Source: Chromobotia macracanthus (lineage: Eukaryota > Chordata > Actinopteri > Cypriniformes > Botiidae). Taken from it: a stretch of DNA of 64,000 nt. The translations under genes were made by a program, and so were the position numbers. Shown piece after piece: positions 21,976-34,206 of this stretch (positions are counted from its first letter, which is position 1; every line of letters starts with the position of its first letter). A model generated the notes under the pieces. That model did no database searches, was not told the origin of the DNA, and saw only the letters and a program-made list of their open reading frames with translations. The stretch is taken from positions 1-64,000 of the forward strand of contig JAZGTH010000198.1 in assembly GCA_036877525.1 (NCBI GenBank), in the 5' to 3' direction.

Positions 21976-22428
21976 TTGCCAAAGTAAGGCATTCTCGTTG
22001 CCATCACCTAGCCATTCTCAACTTCTCAAACAAGAGAATTAAAAAAACCATGAAAAACGAAGATGAAGAGACATGCTGAAGAGCAAAATAATGCCAGAAA
22101 GACAAACACTGTCTAAAAAGACACAGAAATACAACTTCATGACAAACAATGGTAGAGTCCAGGGTAAAAGTATCAGGATTCCAACATGGCAATCAATGGT
22201 AGAGTCCAAGCTAAAAATGTAGTCAGGATTCCAATTACACAGCAAACAATGGTAGAGTCCAGGGCAAAATGACGTCAGGATTCCAATTACATGGCAAACA
22301 ATGGTACAGTCCAGGCTATAAAGAAGTCAGTATTCCAGTCTCATTTTAAACAATGGTAGAGTCCAGGCAAAAAAGGAACACGGATTCCAATCTCATTTCA
22401 AACAATGGTAGAGTCCAGGCAAAAGGGG

Positions 22429-22758
22429 TCAGGAGTCCAGTCTCATGGCAAGCAATGGTACAGTCCAAGGATAGAAGGAGTCAGGATTACAACTATCTAT
22501 AGGGAGAACAGCCATAAGAGAAATACACCTACAAACAAGAGAATTAAAAAGCACATGACAAACGAAGATGAAGAGACATGCTGAAGAGCAAAATAATGCC
22601 AGAAAGACAAACACTGTCTGAAAAGACACAGAAATACAACTTCATGACAAACAATGGTAGAGTCCAGGGTAAAAAAGAGTCAGGATTCCAATTACATGGC
22701 AATCAATGGTATAGTCCAGGCTCATTTCAAACAATGGTAAAGTCCAGGCAAAAAGGGG
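22429..22758 (+). repeat. Representative tRNA-less module (330 bp)
   Basis: Starts 'gtcaggagtccagtctcatg', then 'tccaaggatagaaggagtca', 'ggattacaactatctatagg', 'gagaacagccataagagaaa', 'tacacctacaaacaagag', 'agcacatgacaaacgaagat', the gamma segment, and alpha monomers with 'gtccaggctcatttcaaac'. It repeats exactly 330 bp later at 22759. At 'aatacacct|acaaacaag' the pre-tRNA, tRNA-like and flanking segments of the long module (about 0.28 kb) are absent. About sixty such modules occur between 8013 and 63334. Confidence 0.9.
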
Positions 22759-23450
22759 TCAGGAGTCCAGTCTCATGGCAAGCAATGGTACAGTCCAAGG
22801 ATAGAAGGAGTCAGGATTACAACTATCTATAGGGAGAACAGCCATAAGAGAAATACACCTACAAACAAGAGAATTAAAAAGCACATGACAAACGAAGATG
22901 AAGAGACATGCTGAAGAGCAAAATAATGCCAGAAAGACAAACACTGTCTGAAAAGACACAGAAATACAACTTCATGACAAACAATGGTAGAGGATTCCAA
23001 TCACATGGAAATCAATGGTAGAGTCCAAGCTAAAAATGTAGTCAGGATTCCAATTACACAGCAAACAATGGTAGAGTCCAGGGCAAAATGACGTCAGGAT
23101 TCCAATTACATGGCAAACAATGGTACAGTCAGGCTATAAAAGTCAGTATTCCAGCCTCATTTTAAACAATGGTAGACTCCATGGAAAAAAGGTACACGGA
23201 TTCCAATCTCATGGCAAACAATGGTAGAGTCCAGGCTAAAAAGAAGTCAGGAGTCCAGTCACATGGCAAGCAATGGTACAGTCCAAGGAAAGAAGGAGTC
23301 AGGATTACAACCATCTATATGGAGTACAGCCAAAGGAGAAATACACCTTAAGCTGTCTGTCAAGGAAAACAAACTTCTCAAAAAAATAAGAACTTGATTA
23401 TCTTCCAGGCATATTCTGCTGAATCAACAATCATCAAAAAAATTGTTGTT

Positions 23451-23521
23451 GCCCTAGCTGGGAATCGAACCCTGGTCCTCCTGCATGGTAGGCGAAAGTT
23501 CTACCACTGTACCACCAATTC
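23451..23521 (-). pseudogene. tRNA-Gly(ACC)-like segment
   Basis: Full-length consensus copy with 'agctgggaatcg' on the plus strand. Anticodon loop, A box and B box match the copy at 21175-21245, and a run of seven T follows on the minus strand. Confidence 0.8.
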
Positions 23522-24893
23522 TTGCCAAAGTAAGGCATTCTCGTTGCCATCACCTAGCCATTCTCAACTTCTCAAACAAGAGAATTAAAAAAACCATGAA
23601 AAACGAAGATGAAGAGACATGCTGAAGAGCAAAATAATGCCAGAAAGACAAACAGTGTCTAAAAAGACACAGAAATACAACTTCATGACAAACAATGGTA
23701 GAGTCCAGGGTAAAAAGTAGTCAGGATTCCAATCACATGGCAATCAATGGTAGAGTCCAAGCTAAAAATGTAGTCAGGATTCCAATTACACAGCAAACAA
23801 TGGTAGAGTCCAGGGCAAAATGACGTCAGGATTCCAATTACATGGCAAACAATGGTACAGTCCAGGCTATAAAGAAGTCAGTATTCCAGTCTCATTTTAA
23901 ACAATGGTAGAGTCCAGGCAAAAAAAGGAACACGGATTCCAATCTCATTTCAAACAATGGTAGAGTCCAGGCAAAAGGGGTCAGGAGTCCAGTCTCATGG
24001 CAAGCAATGGTACAGTCCAAGGATAGAAGGAGTCAGGATTACAACTATCTATAGGGAGAACAGCCATAAGAGAAATACACCTACAAACAAGAGAATTAAA
24101 AAGCACATGACAAACGAAGATGAAGAGACATGCTGAAGAGCAAAATAATGCCAGAAAGACAAACACTGTCTGAAAAGACACAGAAATACAACTTCATGAC
24201 AAACAATGGTAGAGTCCAGGGTAAAAAAGAGTCAGGATTCCAATTACATGGCAATCAATGGTATAGTCCAGGCTCATTTCAAACAATGGTAAAGTCCAGG
24301 CAAAAAGGGGTCAGGAGTCCAGTCTCATGGCAAGCAATGGTACAGTCCAAGGATAGAAGGAGTCAGGATTACAACTATCTATAGGGAGAACAGCCATAAG
24401 AGAAATACACCTACAAACAAGAGAATTAAAAAGCACATGACAAACGAAGATGAAGAGACATGCTGAAGAGCAAAATAATGCCAGAAAGACAAACACTGTC
24501 TGAAAAGACACAGAAATACAACTTCATGACAAACAATGGTAGAGTCCAGGGTAAAAAGAGTCAGGATTCCAATTACATGGCAATCAATGGTACAGTCCAG
24601 GCTCATTTCAAACAATGGTAGAGTCCAGGCAAAAAGGGGTCAGGATTCCAATCTCATGGCAAACTATGGTAGAGTCCAGGCTAAAAAGTCAGGGGTCCAG
24701 TCTCGTGGCAAGCAATGGAACAGTCCAGGGAAAGAAGGAGTCAGGATTACAACCATCTATAGGGAGTACAGCCAAAAGAGAAATACACCTTAAGCTGTCT
24801 GTCAAGGAAAACAAACTTCTCAAAAAAATAGGAACTTGATTAACTTCCAGGCATATTCTGCTGAATCAACAATCATCAAAAAAAATTGTTGTT

Positions 24894-24964
24894 GCCCTAG
24901 CTGGGAATCGAACCCTGGTCCTCCTGCATGGTAGGCGAAAGTTCTACCACTGTACCACCAATTC
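24894..24964 (-). pseudogene. tRNA-Gly(ACC)-like segment
   Basis: Full-length consensus copy ('agctgggaatcg'), closing a 1443-bp block with two 330-bp tRNA-less modules. Confidence 0.8.
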
Positions 24965-26514
24965 TTGCCAAAGTAAGGCATTCTCGTTGCCATCACCTAG
25001 CCATTCTCAACTTCTCAAACAAGAGAATTAAAAAAACCATGAAAAACGAAGATGAAGAGACATGCTGAAGAGCAAAATAATGCCAGAAAGACAAACACTG
25101 TCTAAAAAGACACAGAAATACAACTTCATGACAAACAATGGTAGAGTCCAGGGTAAAAAGTAGTCAGGATTCCAATCACATGGCAATCAATGGTAGAGTC
25201 CAAGCTAAAAAATGTAGTCAGGATTCCAATTACACAGCAAACAATGGTAGAGTCCAGGGCAAAATGACGTCAGGATTCCAATTACATGGCAAACAATGGT
25301 ACAGTCCAGGCTATAAAGAAGTCAGTATTCCAGTCTCATTTTAAACAATGGTAGAGTCCAGGCAAAAAAGGAACACTGATTCCAATCTCATTTCAAACAA
25401 TGGTAGAGTCCAGGCAAAAGGGGTCAGGGGTCCAGTCTCGTGGCAAGCAATGGAACAGTCCAGGGAAAGAAGGAGTCAGGATTACAACCATCTATGGGAG
25501 AACAGCCATAAGAGAAATACACCAACAAACAAGAGAATTAAAAAGCACATGACAAACGAAGATGAAGAGACATGCTGAAGAGCAAAATAATGCCAGAAAG
25601 ACAAACACTGTCTAAAAATACACAGAAATACAACTTCATGACAAACAATGGTAGAGTCCAGGGTAAAAAGTAGTCAGGATTCCAATCACATGGCAATCAA
25701 TGGTAGAGTCCAAGCTAAAAATGTAGTCAGGATTCCAATTACACAGCAACCAATGGTAGAGTCCAGGGGCAAAATGACGTCAGGATTCCAATTACATGAC
25801 AAACAATGGTACAGTCCAGGCTATAAAGAAGTCAGTATTCCAGTCTCATTTTAAACAATGGTAGAGTCCAGGCAAAAAAGGAACACGGATTCCAATCTCA
25901 TTTCAAACAATGGTAGAGTCCAGGCAAAAAGGGGTCAGGAGTCCAGTCTCATGGCAAGCAATGGTACAGTCCAAGGATAGAAGGAGTCAGGATTACAACT
26001 ATCTATAGGAGAACAGCCATAAGAGAAATACACCTACAAACAAGAGAATTAAAAAGCACATGACAAACGAAGATGAAGAGACATGCTGAAGAGCAAAATA
26101 ATGCCAGAAAGACAAACACTGTCTGAAAAGACACAGAAATACAACTTCATGACAAACAATGGTAGAGTCCAGGGTAAAAAGAGTCAGGATTCCAATTACA
26201 TGGCAATCAATGGTACAGTCCAGGCTCATTTCAAACAATGGTAGAGTCCAGGCAAAAAGGGGTCAGGATTCCAATCTCATGGCAAACTATGGTAGAGTCC
26301 AGGCTAAAAAGTCAGGGGTCCAGTCTCGTGGCAAGCAATGGAACAGTCCAGGGAAAGAAGGAGTCAGGATTACAACCATCTATAGGGAGTACAGCCAAAA
26401 GAGAAATACACCTTAAGCTGTCTGTCAAGGAAAACAAACTTCTCAAAAAAATAGGAACTTGATTAACTTCCAGGCATATTCTGCTGAATCAACAATCATC
26501 AAAAAATTGTTGTT

Positions 26515-26584
26515 GCCCTAGCTAGAATCGAACCCTGGTCCTCCTGCATGGTAGGCGAAAGTTCTACCACTGTACCACCAATTC
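26515..26584 (-). pseudogene. tRNA-Gly(ACC)-like segment, T-stem variant
   Basis: A 70-nt copy with 'agctagaatcg', apparently the 'agctaggaatcg' marker of 1621-bp blocks with one G missing. The T-stem 3' side is shortened but the TTCGATTC core remains. The downstream T-run is six. Confidence 0.75.
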
Positions 26585-27247
26585 TTGCCAAAGTAAGGCA
26601 TTCTCGTTGCCATCACCTAGCCATTCTCAACTTCTCAAACAAGAGAATTAAAAAAACCATGAAAAACGAAGATGAAGAGACATGCTGAAGAGCAAAATAA
26701 TGCCAGAAAGACAAACAGTGTCTAAAAAGACACAGAAATACAACTTCATGACAAACAATGGTAGAGTCCAGGGTAAAAAGTAGTCAGGATTCCAATCACA
26801 TGGCAATCAATGGTAGAGTCCAAGCTAAAAATGTAGTCAGGATTCCAATTACACAGCAAACAATGGTAGAGTCCAGGGCAAAATGACGTCAGGATTCCAA
26901 TTACATGGCAAACAATGGTACAGTCCAGGCTATAAAGAAGTCAGTATTCCAGTCTCATTTTAAACAATGGTAGAGTCCAGGCAAAAAAGGAACACGGATT
27001 CCAATCTCATTTCAAACAATGGTAGAGTCCAGGCAAAAGGGGTCAGGGGTCCAGTCTCGTGGCAAGCAATGGAACAGTCCAGGGAAAGAAGGAGTCAGGA
27101 TTACAACCATCTATAGGGAGTACAGCCAAAAGAGAAATACACCTTAAGCTGTCTGTCAAGGAAAACAAACTTCTCAAAAAAATAGGAACTTGATTAACTT
27201 CCAGGCATATTCTGCTGAATCAACAATCATCAAAAAAAATTGTTGTT

Positions 27248-27318
27248 GCCCTAGCTGGGAATCGAACCCTGGTCCTCCTGCATGGTAGGCGAAAGTTCTA
27301 CCACTGTACCACCAATTC
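27248..27318 (-). pseudogene. tRNA-Gly(ACC)-like segment
   Basis: Full-length consensus copy, 'agctggg' marker, ending a 733-bp block without tRNA-less modules. Confidence 0.8.
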
Positions 27319-28872
27319 TTGCCAAAGTAAGGCATTCTCGTTGCCATCACCTAGCCATTCTCAACTTCTCAAACAAGAGAATTAAAAAAACCATGAAAAA
27401 CGAAGATGAAGAGACATGCTGAAGAGCAAAATAATGCCAGAAAGACAAACACTGTCTAAAAAGACACAGAAATACAACTTCATGACAAACAATGGTAGAG
27501 TCCAGGGTAAAAAGTAGTCAGGATTCCAATCACATGGCAATCAATGGTAGAGTCCAAGCTAAAAATGTAGTCAGGATTCCAATTACACAGCAAACAATGG
27601 TAGAGTCCAGGGCAAAATGACGTCAGGATTCCAATTACATGGCAAACAATGGTACAGTCCAGGCTATAAAGAAGTCAGTATTCCAGTCTCATTTTAAACA
27701 ATGGTAGAGTCCAGGCAAAAAAGGAACACGGATTCCAATCTCATTTCAAACAATGGTAGAGTCCAGGCAAAAGGGGTCAGGGGTCCAGTCTCGTGGCAAG
27801 CAATGGAACAGTCCAGGGAAAGAAGGAGTCAGGATTACAACCATCTATAGGGAGAACAGCCATAAGAGAAATACACCAACAAACAAGAGAATTAAAAAGC
27901 ACATGACAAACGAAGATGAAGAGACATGCTGAAGAGCAAAATAATGCCAGAAAGACAAACACTGTCTAAAAATACACAGAAATACAACTTCATGACAAAC
28001 AATGGTAGAGTCCAGGGTAAAAAGTAGTCAGGATTCCAATCACATGGCAATCAATGGTAGAGTCCAAGCTAAAAATGTAGTCAGGATTCCAATTACACAG
28101 CAACCAATGGTAGAGTCCAGGGCAAAATGACGTCAGGATTCCAATTACATGACAAACAATGGTACAGTCCAGGCTATAAAGAAGTCAGTATTCCAGTCTC
28201 ATTTTAAACAATGGTAGAGTCCAGGCAAAAAAGGAACACGGATTCCAATCTCATTTCAAACAATGGTAGAGTCCAGGCAAAAAGGGGTCAGGAGTCCAGT
28301 CTCATGGCAAGCAATGGTACAGTCCAAGGATAGAAGGAGTCAGGATTACAACTATCTATAGGGAGAACAGCCATAAGAGAAATACACCTACAAACAAGAG
28401 AATTAAAAAGCACATGACAAACGAAGATGAAGAGACATGCTGAAGAGCAAAATAATGCCAGAAAGACAAACACTGTCTGAAAAGACACAGAAATACAACT
28501 TCATGACAAACAATGGTAGAGTCCAGGGTAAAAAAAGAGTCAGGATTCCAATTACATGGCAATCAATGGTACAGTCCAGGCTCATTTCAAACAATGGTAG
28601 AGTCCAGGCAAAAAGGGGTCAGGATTCCAATCTCATGGCAAACTATGGTAGAGTCCAGGCTAAAAAGTCAGGGGTCCAGTCTCGTGGCAAGCAATGGAAC
28701 AGTCCAGGGAAAGAAGGAGTCAGGATTACAACCATCTATAGGGAGTACAGCCAAAAGAGAAATACACCTTAAGCTGTCTGTCAAGGAAAACAAACTTCTC
28801 AAAAAAATAGGAACTTGATTAACTTCCAGGCATATTCTGCTGAATCAACAATCATCAAAAAAATTGGTTGTT

Positions 28873-28943
28873 GCCCTAGCTAGGAATCGAACCCTGGTCC
28901 TCCTGCATGGTAGGCGAAAGTTCTACCACTGTACCACCAATTC
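28873..28943 (-). pseudogene. tRNA-Gly(ACC)-like segment, 'agctagg' type
   Basis: Full length. The plus strand has 'agctaggaatcg', which turns a G-C pair of the T-stem into a wobble while leaving the B box intact. The 3' flank has an extra G ('attggttgttgcc'). Ends a 1625-bp block. Confidence 0.8.
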
Positions 28944-29605
28944 TTGCCAAAGTAAGGCATTCTCGTTGCCATCACCTAGCCATTCTCAACTTCTCAAACA
29001 AGAGAATTAAAAAAACCATGAAAAACGAAGATGAAGAGACATGCTGAAGAGCAAAATAATGCCAGAAAGACAAACAGTGTCTAAAAAGACACAGAAATAC
29101 AACTTCATGACAAACAATGGTAGAGTCCAGGGTAAAAAGTAGTCAGGATTCCAATCACATGGCAATCAATGGTAGAGTCCAAGCTAAAAATGTAGTCAGG
29201 ATTCCAATTACACAGCAAACAATGTTAGAGTCCAGGGCAAAATGACGTCAGGATTCCAATTACATGGCAAACAATGGTACAGTCCAGGCTATAAAGAAGT
29301 CAGTATTCCAGTCTCATTTTAAACAATGGTAGAGTCCAGGCAAAAAAGGAACACGGATTCCAATCTCATTTCAAACAATGGTAGAGTCCAGGCAAAAGGG
29401 GGTCAGGGGTCCAGTCTCGTGGCAAGCAATGGAACAGTCCAGGGAAAGAAGGAGTCAGGATTACAACCATCTATAGGGAGTACAGCCAAAAGAGAAATAC
29501 ACCTTAAGCTGTCTGTCAAGGAAAACAAACTTCTCAAAAAATAGGAACTTGATTAACTTCCAGGCATATTCTGCTGAATCAACAATCATCAAAAAAATTG
29601 TTGTT

Positions 29606-29676
29606 GCCCGAGCTGGGAATCGAATCGTGATCCTCCTGCATGGTAGGCGAAAGTTCTACCACTGTACCACCAATTC
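29606..29676 (-). pseudogene. tRNA-Gly(ACC)-like segment with mutated T-stem
   Basis: Full length but with 'cgaatcgtgatcctcc' for 'cgaaccctggtcctcc', and 'gcccgagctggg' for 'gccctagctggg'. These changes disrupt the T-stem 5' side and change the B box to 'gattcgattcc'. Several substitutions clustered within 20 bp of an otherwise homogenised family are unusual. Confidence 0.75.
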
Positions 29677-30341
29677 TTGCCAAAGTAAGGCATTCTCGTT
29701 GCCATCACCTAGCCATTCTCAACTTCTCAAACAAGAGAATTAAAAAAACCATGAAAAACGAAGATGAAGAGACATGCTGAAGAGCAAAATAATGCCAGAA
29801 AGACAAACACTGTCTAAAAAGACACAGAAATACAACTTCATGACAAATAATGGTAGAGTCCAGGGTAAAAAGTAGTCAGGATTCCAATCACATGGCAATC
29901 AATGGTAGAGTCCAAGCTAAAAATGTAGTCAGGATTCCAATTACACAGCAAACAATGGTAGAGTCCAGGGCAAAATGACGTCAGGATTCCAATTACATGG
30001 CAAACAACGGTACAGTCCAGGCTATAAAGAAGTCAGTATTCCAGTCTCATTTTAAACAATGGTAGAGTCCAGGCAAAAAAAGGAACACGGATTCCAATCT
30101 CATTTCAAACAATGGTAGAGTCCAGGCAAAAAGGGGTCAGGGGTCCAGTCTCGTGGCAAGCAATGGAACAGTCCAGGGAAAGAAGGAGTCAGGATTACAA
30201 CCATCTATAGGGAGTACAGCCAAAAGAGAAATACACCTTAAGCTGTCTGTCAAGGAAAACAAACTTCTCAAAAAAAATAGGAACTTGATTAACTTCCAGG
30301 CATATTCTGCTGAATCAACAATCATCAAAAAAATTGTTGTT

Positions 30342-30412
30342 GCCCTAGCTGGGAATCGAACCCTGGTCCTCCTGCATGGTAGGCGAAAGTTCTACCACTG
30401 TACCACCAATTC
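30342..30412 (-). pseudogene. tRNA-Gly(ACC)-like segment
   Basis: Full-length consensus copy, 'agctggg' type, in the second of two successive blocks of about 733 bp. Confidence 0.8.
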
Positions 30413-31781
30413 TTGCCAAAGTAAGGCATTCTCGTTGCCATCACCTAGCCATTCTCAACTTCTCAAACAAGAGAATTAAAAAAACCATGAAAAACGAAGA
30501 TGAAGAGACATGCTGAAGAGCAAAATAATGCCAGAAAGACAAACAGTGTCTAAAAAGACACAGAAATACAACTTCATGACAAACAATGGTAGAGTCCAGG
30601 GTAAAAAGTAGTCAGGATTCCAATCACATGGCAATCAATGGTAGAGTCCAAGCTAAAAATGTAGTCAGGATTCCAATTACACAGCAAACAATGGTAGAGT
30701 CCAGGGCAAAATGACGTCAGGATTCCAATTACATGGCAAACAATGGTACAGTCCAGGCTATAAAGAAGTCAGTATTCCAGTCTCATTTTAAACAATGGTA
30801 GAGTCCAGGCAAAAAAGGAACACGGATTCCAATCTCATTTCAAACAATGGTAGAGTCCAGGCAAAAGGGGTCAGGAGTCCAGTCTCATGGCAAGCAATGG
30901 TACAGTCCAAGGATAGAAGGAGTCAGGATTACAACTATCTATAGGGAGAACAGCCATAAGAGAAATACACCTACAAACAAGAGAATTAAAAAGCACATGA
31001 CAAACGAAGATGAAGAGACATGCTGAAGAGCAAAATAATGCCAGAAAGACAAACACTGTCTGAAAAGACACAGAAATACAACTTCATGACAAACAATGGT
31101 AGAGTCCAGGGTAAAAAGAGTCAGGATTCCAATTACATGGCAATCAATGGTATAGTCCAGGCTCATTTCAAACAATGGTAAAGTCCAGGCAAAAAGGGGT
31201 CAGGAGTCCAGTCTCATGGCAAGCAATGGTACAGTCCAAGGATAGAAGGAGTCAGGATTACAACTATCTATAGGGAGAACAGCCATAAGAGAAATACACC
31301 TACAAACAAGAGAATTAAAAAGCACATGACAAACGAAGATGAAGAGACATGCTGAAGAGCAAAATAATGCCAGAAAGACAAACACTGTCTGAAAAGACAC
31401 AGAAATACAACTTCATGACAAACAATGGTAGAGTCCAGGGTAAAAAGAGTCAGGATTCCAATTACATGGCAATCAATGGTACAGTCCAGGCTCATTTCAA
31501 ACAATGGTAGAGTCCAGGCAAAAAGGGGTCAGGATTCCAATCTCATGGCAAACTATGGTAGAGTCCAGGCTAAAAAGTCAGGGGTCCAGTCTCGTGGCAA
31601 GCAATGGAACAGTCCAGGGAAAGAAGGAGTCAGGATTACAACCATCTATAGGGAGTACAGCCAAAAGAGAAATACACCTTAAGCTGTCTGTCAAGGAAAA
31701 CAAACTTCTCAAAAAAATAGGAACTTGATTAACTTCCAGGCATATTCTGCTGAATCAACAATCATCAAAAAAATTGTTGTT

Positions 31782-31852
31782 GCCCTAGCTGGGAATCGAA
31801 CCCTGGTCCTCCTGCATGGTAGGCGAAAGTTCTACCACTGTACCACCAATTC
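31782..31852 (-). pseudogene. tRNA-Gly(ACC)-like segment
   Basis: Full-length consensus copy, 'agctggg' type, closing a 1440-bp block; shows that the 1440 blocks carry the same marker as the 733 blocks. Confidence 0.8.
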
Positions 31853-33402
31853 TTGCCAAAGTAAGGCATTCTCGTTGCCATCACCTAGCCATTCTCAACT
31901 TCTCAAACAAGAGAATTAAAAAAACCATGAAAAACGAAGATGAAGAGACATGCTGAAGAGCAAAATAATGCCAGAAAGACAAACAGTGTCTAAAAAGACA
32001 CAGAAATACAACTTCATGACAAACAATGGTAGAGTCCAGGGTAAAAAGTAGTCAGGATTCCAATCACATGGCAATCAATGGTAGAGTCCAAGCTAAAAAT
32101 GTAGTCAGGATTCCAATTACACAGCAAACAATGGTAGAGTCCAGGGCAAAATGACGTCAGGATTCCAATTACATGGCAAACAATGGTACAGTCCAGGCTA
32201 TAAAGAAGTCAGTATTCCAGTCTCATTTTAAACAATGGTAGAGTCCAGGCAAAAAAGGAACACGGATTCCAATCTCATTTCAAACAATGGTAGAGTCCAG
32301 GCAAAAGGGGTCAGGGGTCCAGTCTCGTGGCAAGCAATGGAACAGTCCAGGGAAAGAAGGAGTCAGGATTACAACCATCTATAGGAGAACAGCCATAAGA
32401 GAAATACACCAACAAACAAGAGAATTAAAAAGCACATGACAAACGAAGATGAAGAGACATGCTGAAGAGCAAAATAATGCCAGAAAGACAAACACTGTCT
32501 GAAAATACACAGAAATACAACTTCATGACAAACAATGGTAGAGTCCAGGGTAAAAAGTAGTCAGGATTCCAATCACATGGCAATCAATGGTAGAGTCCAA
32601 GCTAAAAATGTAGTCAGGATTCCAATTACACAGCAAACAATGGTAGAGTCCAGGGCAAAATGACGTCAGGATTCCAATTACATGACAAACAATGGTACAG
32701 TCCAGGCTATAAAGAAGTCAGTATTCCAGTCTCATTTTAAACAATGGTAGAGTCCAGGCAAAAAAGGAACACGGATTCCAATCTCATTTCAAACAATGGT
32801 AGAGTCCAGGCAAAAAGGGGTCAGGAGTCCAGTCTCATGGCAAGCAATGGTACAGTCCAAGGATAGAAGGAGTCAGGATTACAACTATCTATAGGAGAAC
32901 AGCCATAAGAGAAATACACCTACAAACAAGAGAATTAAAAAGCACATGACAAACGAAGATGAAGAGACATGCTGAAGAGCAAAATAATGCCAGAAAGACA
33001 AACACTGTCTGAAAAGACACAGAAATACAACTTCATGACAAACAATGGTAGAGTCCAGGGTAAAAAAGAGTCAGGATTCCAATTACATGGCAATCAATGG
33101 TACAGTCCAGGCTCATTTCAAACAATGGTAGAGTCCAGGCAAAAAGGGGTCAGGATTCCAATCTCATGGCAAACTATGGTAGAGTCCAGGCTAAAAAGTC
33201 AGGGGTCCAGTCTCGTGGCAAGCAATGGAACAGTCCAGGGAAAGAAGGAGTCAGGATTACAACCATCTATAGGGAGTACAGCCAAAAGAGAAATACACCT
33301 TAAGCTGTCTGTCAAGGAAAACAAACTTCTCAAAAAAATAGGAACTTGATTAACTTCCAGGCATATTCTGCTGAATCAACAATCATCAAAAAAATTGTTG
33401 TT

Positions 33403-33473
33403 GCCCTAGCTAGGAATCGAACCCTGGTCCTCCTGCATGGTAGGCGAAAGTTCTACCACTGTACCACCAATTC
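33403..33473 (-). pseudogene. tRNA-Gly(ACC)-like segment, 'agctagg' type
   Basis: Full length, intact A and B boxes, T-stem wobble variant, ending a 1621-bp block. Confidence 0.8.
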
Positions 33474-34135
33474 TTGCCAAAGTAAGGCATTCTCGTTGCC
33501 ATCACCTAGCCATTCTCAACTTCTCAAACAAGAGAATTAAAAAAACCATGAAAAACGAAGATGAAGAGACATGCTGAAGAGCAAAATAATGCCAGAAAGA
33601 CAAACAGTGTCTAAAAAGACACAGAAATACAACTTCATGACAAACAATGGTAGAGTCCAGGGTAAAAAGTAGTCAGGATTCCAATCACATGGCAATCAAT
33701 GGTAGAGTCCAAGCTAAAAATGTAGTCAGGATTCCAATTACACAGCAAACAATGGTAGAGTCCAGGGCAAAATGACGTCAGGATTCCAATTACATGGCAA
33801 ACAATGGTACAGTCCAGGCTATAAAGAAGTCAGTATTCCAGTCTCATTTTAAACAATGGTAGAGTCCAGGCAAAAAAGGAACACGGATTCCAATCTCATT
33901 TCAAACAATGGTAGAGTCCAGGCAAAAGGGGTCAGGGGTCCAGTCTCGTGGCAAGCAATGGAACAGTCCAGGGAAAGAAGGAGTCAGGATTACAACCATC
34001 TATAGGGAGTACAGCCAAAAGAGAAATACACCTTAAGCTGTCTGTCAAGGAAAACAAACTTCTCAAAAAAATAGGAACTTGATTAACTTCCAGGCATATT
34101 CTGCTGAATCAACAATCATCAAAAAAATTGTTGTT

Positions 34136-34206
34136 GCCCTAGCTGGGAATCGAACCCTGGTCCTCCTGCATGGTAGGCGAAAGTTCTACCACTGTACCAC
34201 CAATTC
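34136..34206 (-). pseudogene. tRNA-Gly(ACC)-like segment
   Basis: Full-length consensus copy, 'agctggg' type, ending a 733-bp block. Confidence 0.8.

Larger units (their letters stand above)
18809..26514 (+). repeat. Main higher-order array, second part
   Basis: tRNA-like spacings are 997, 1439, 733, 1543, 1443 and 1621 bp. tRNA-less modules start near 20264, 20595, 22429, 22759, 23981, 24311, 25420 and 25944. The blocks ending at 19736, 21908 and 23451 carry a sub-variant with 'tagactccatgg', 'tatatggagtacagccaaag' and 'cttgattatcttcc', also seen near 46209-46492. Blocks of 733 bp have no tRNA-less module and blocks near 1440 bp have two. Confidence 0.93.
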
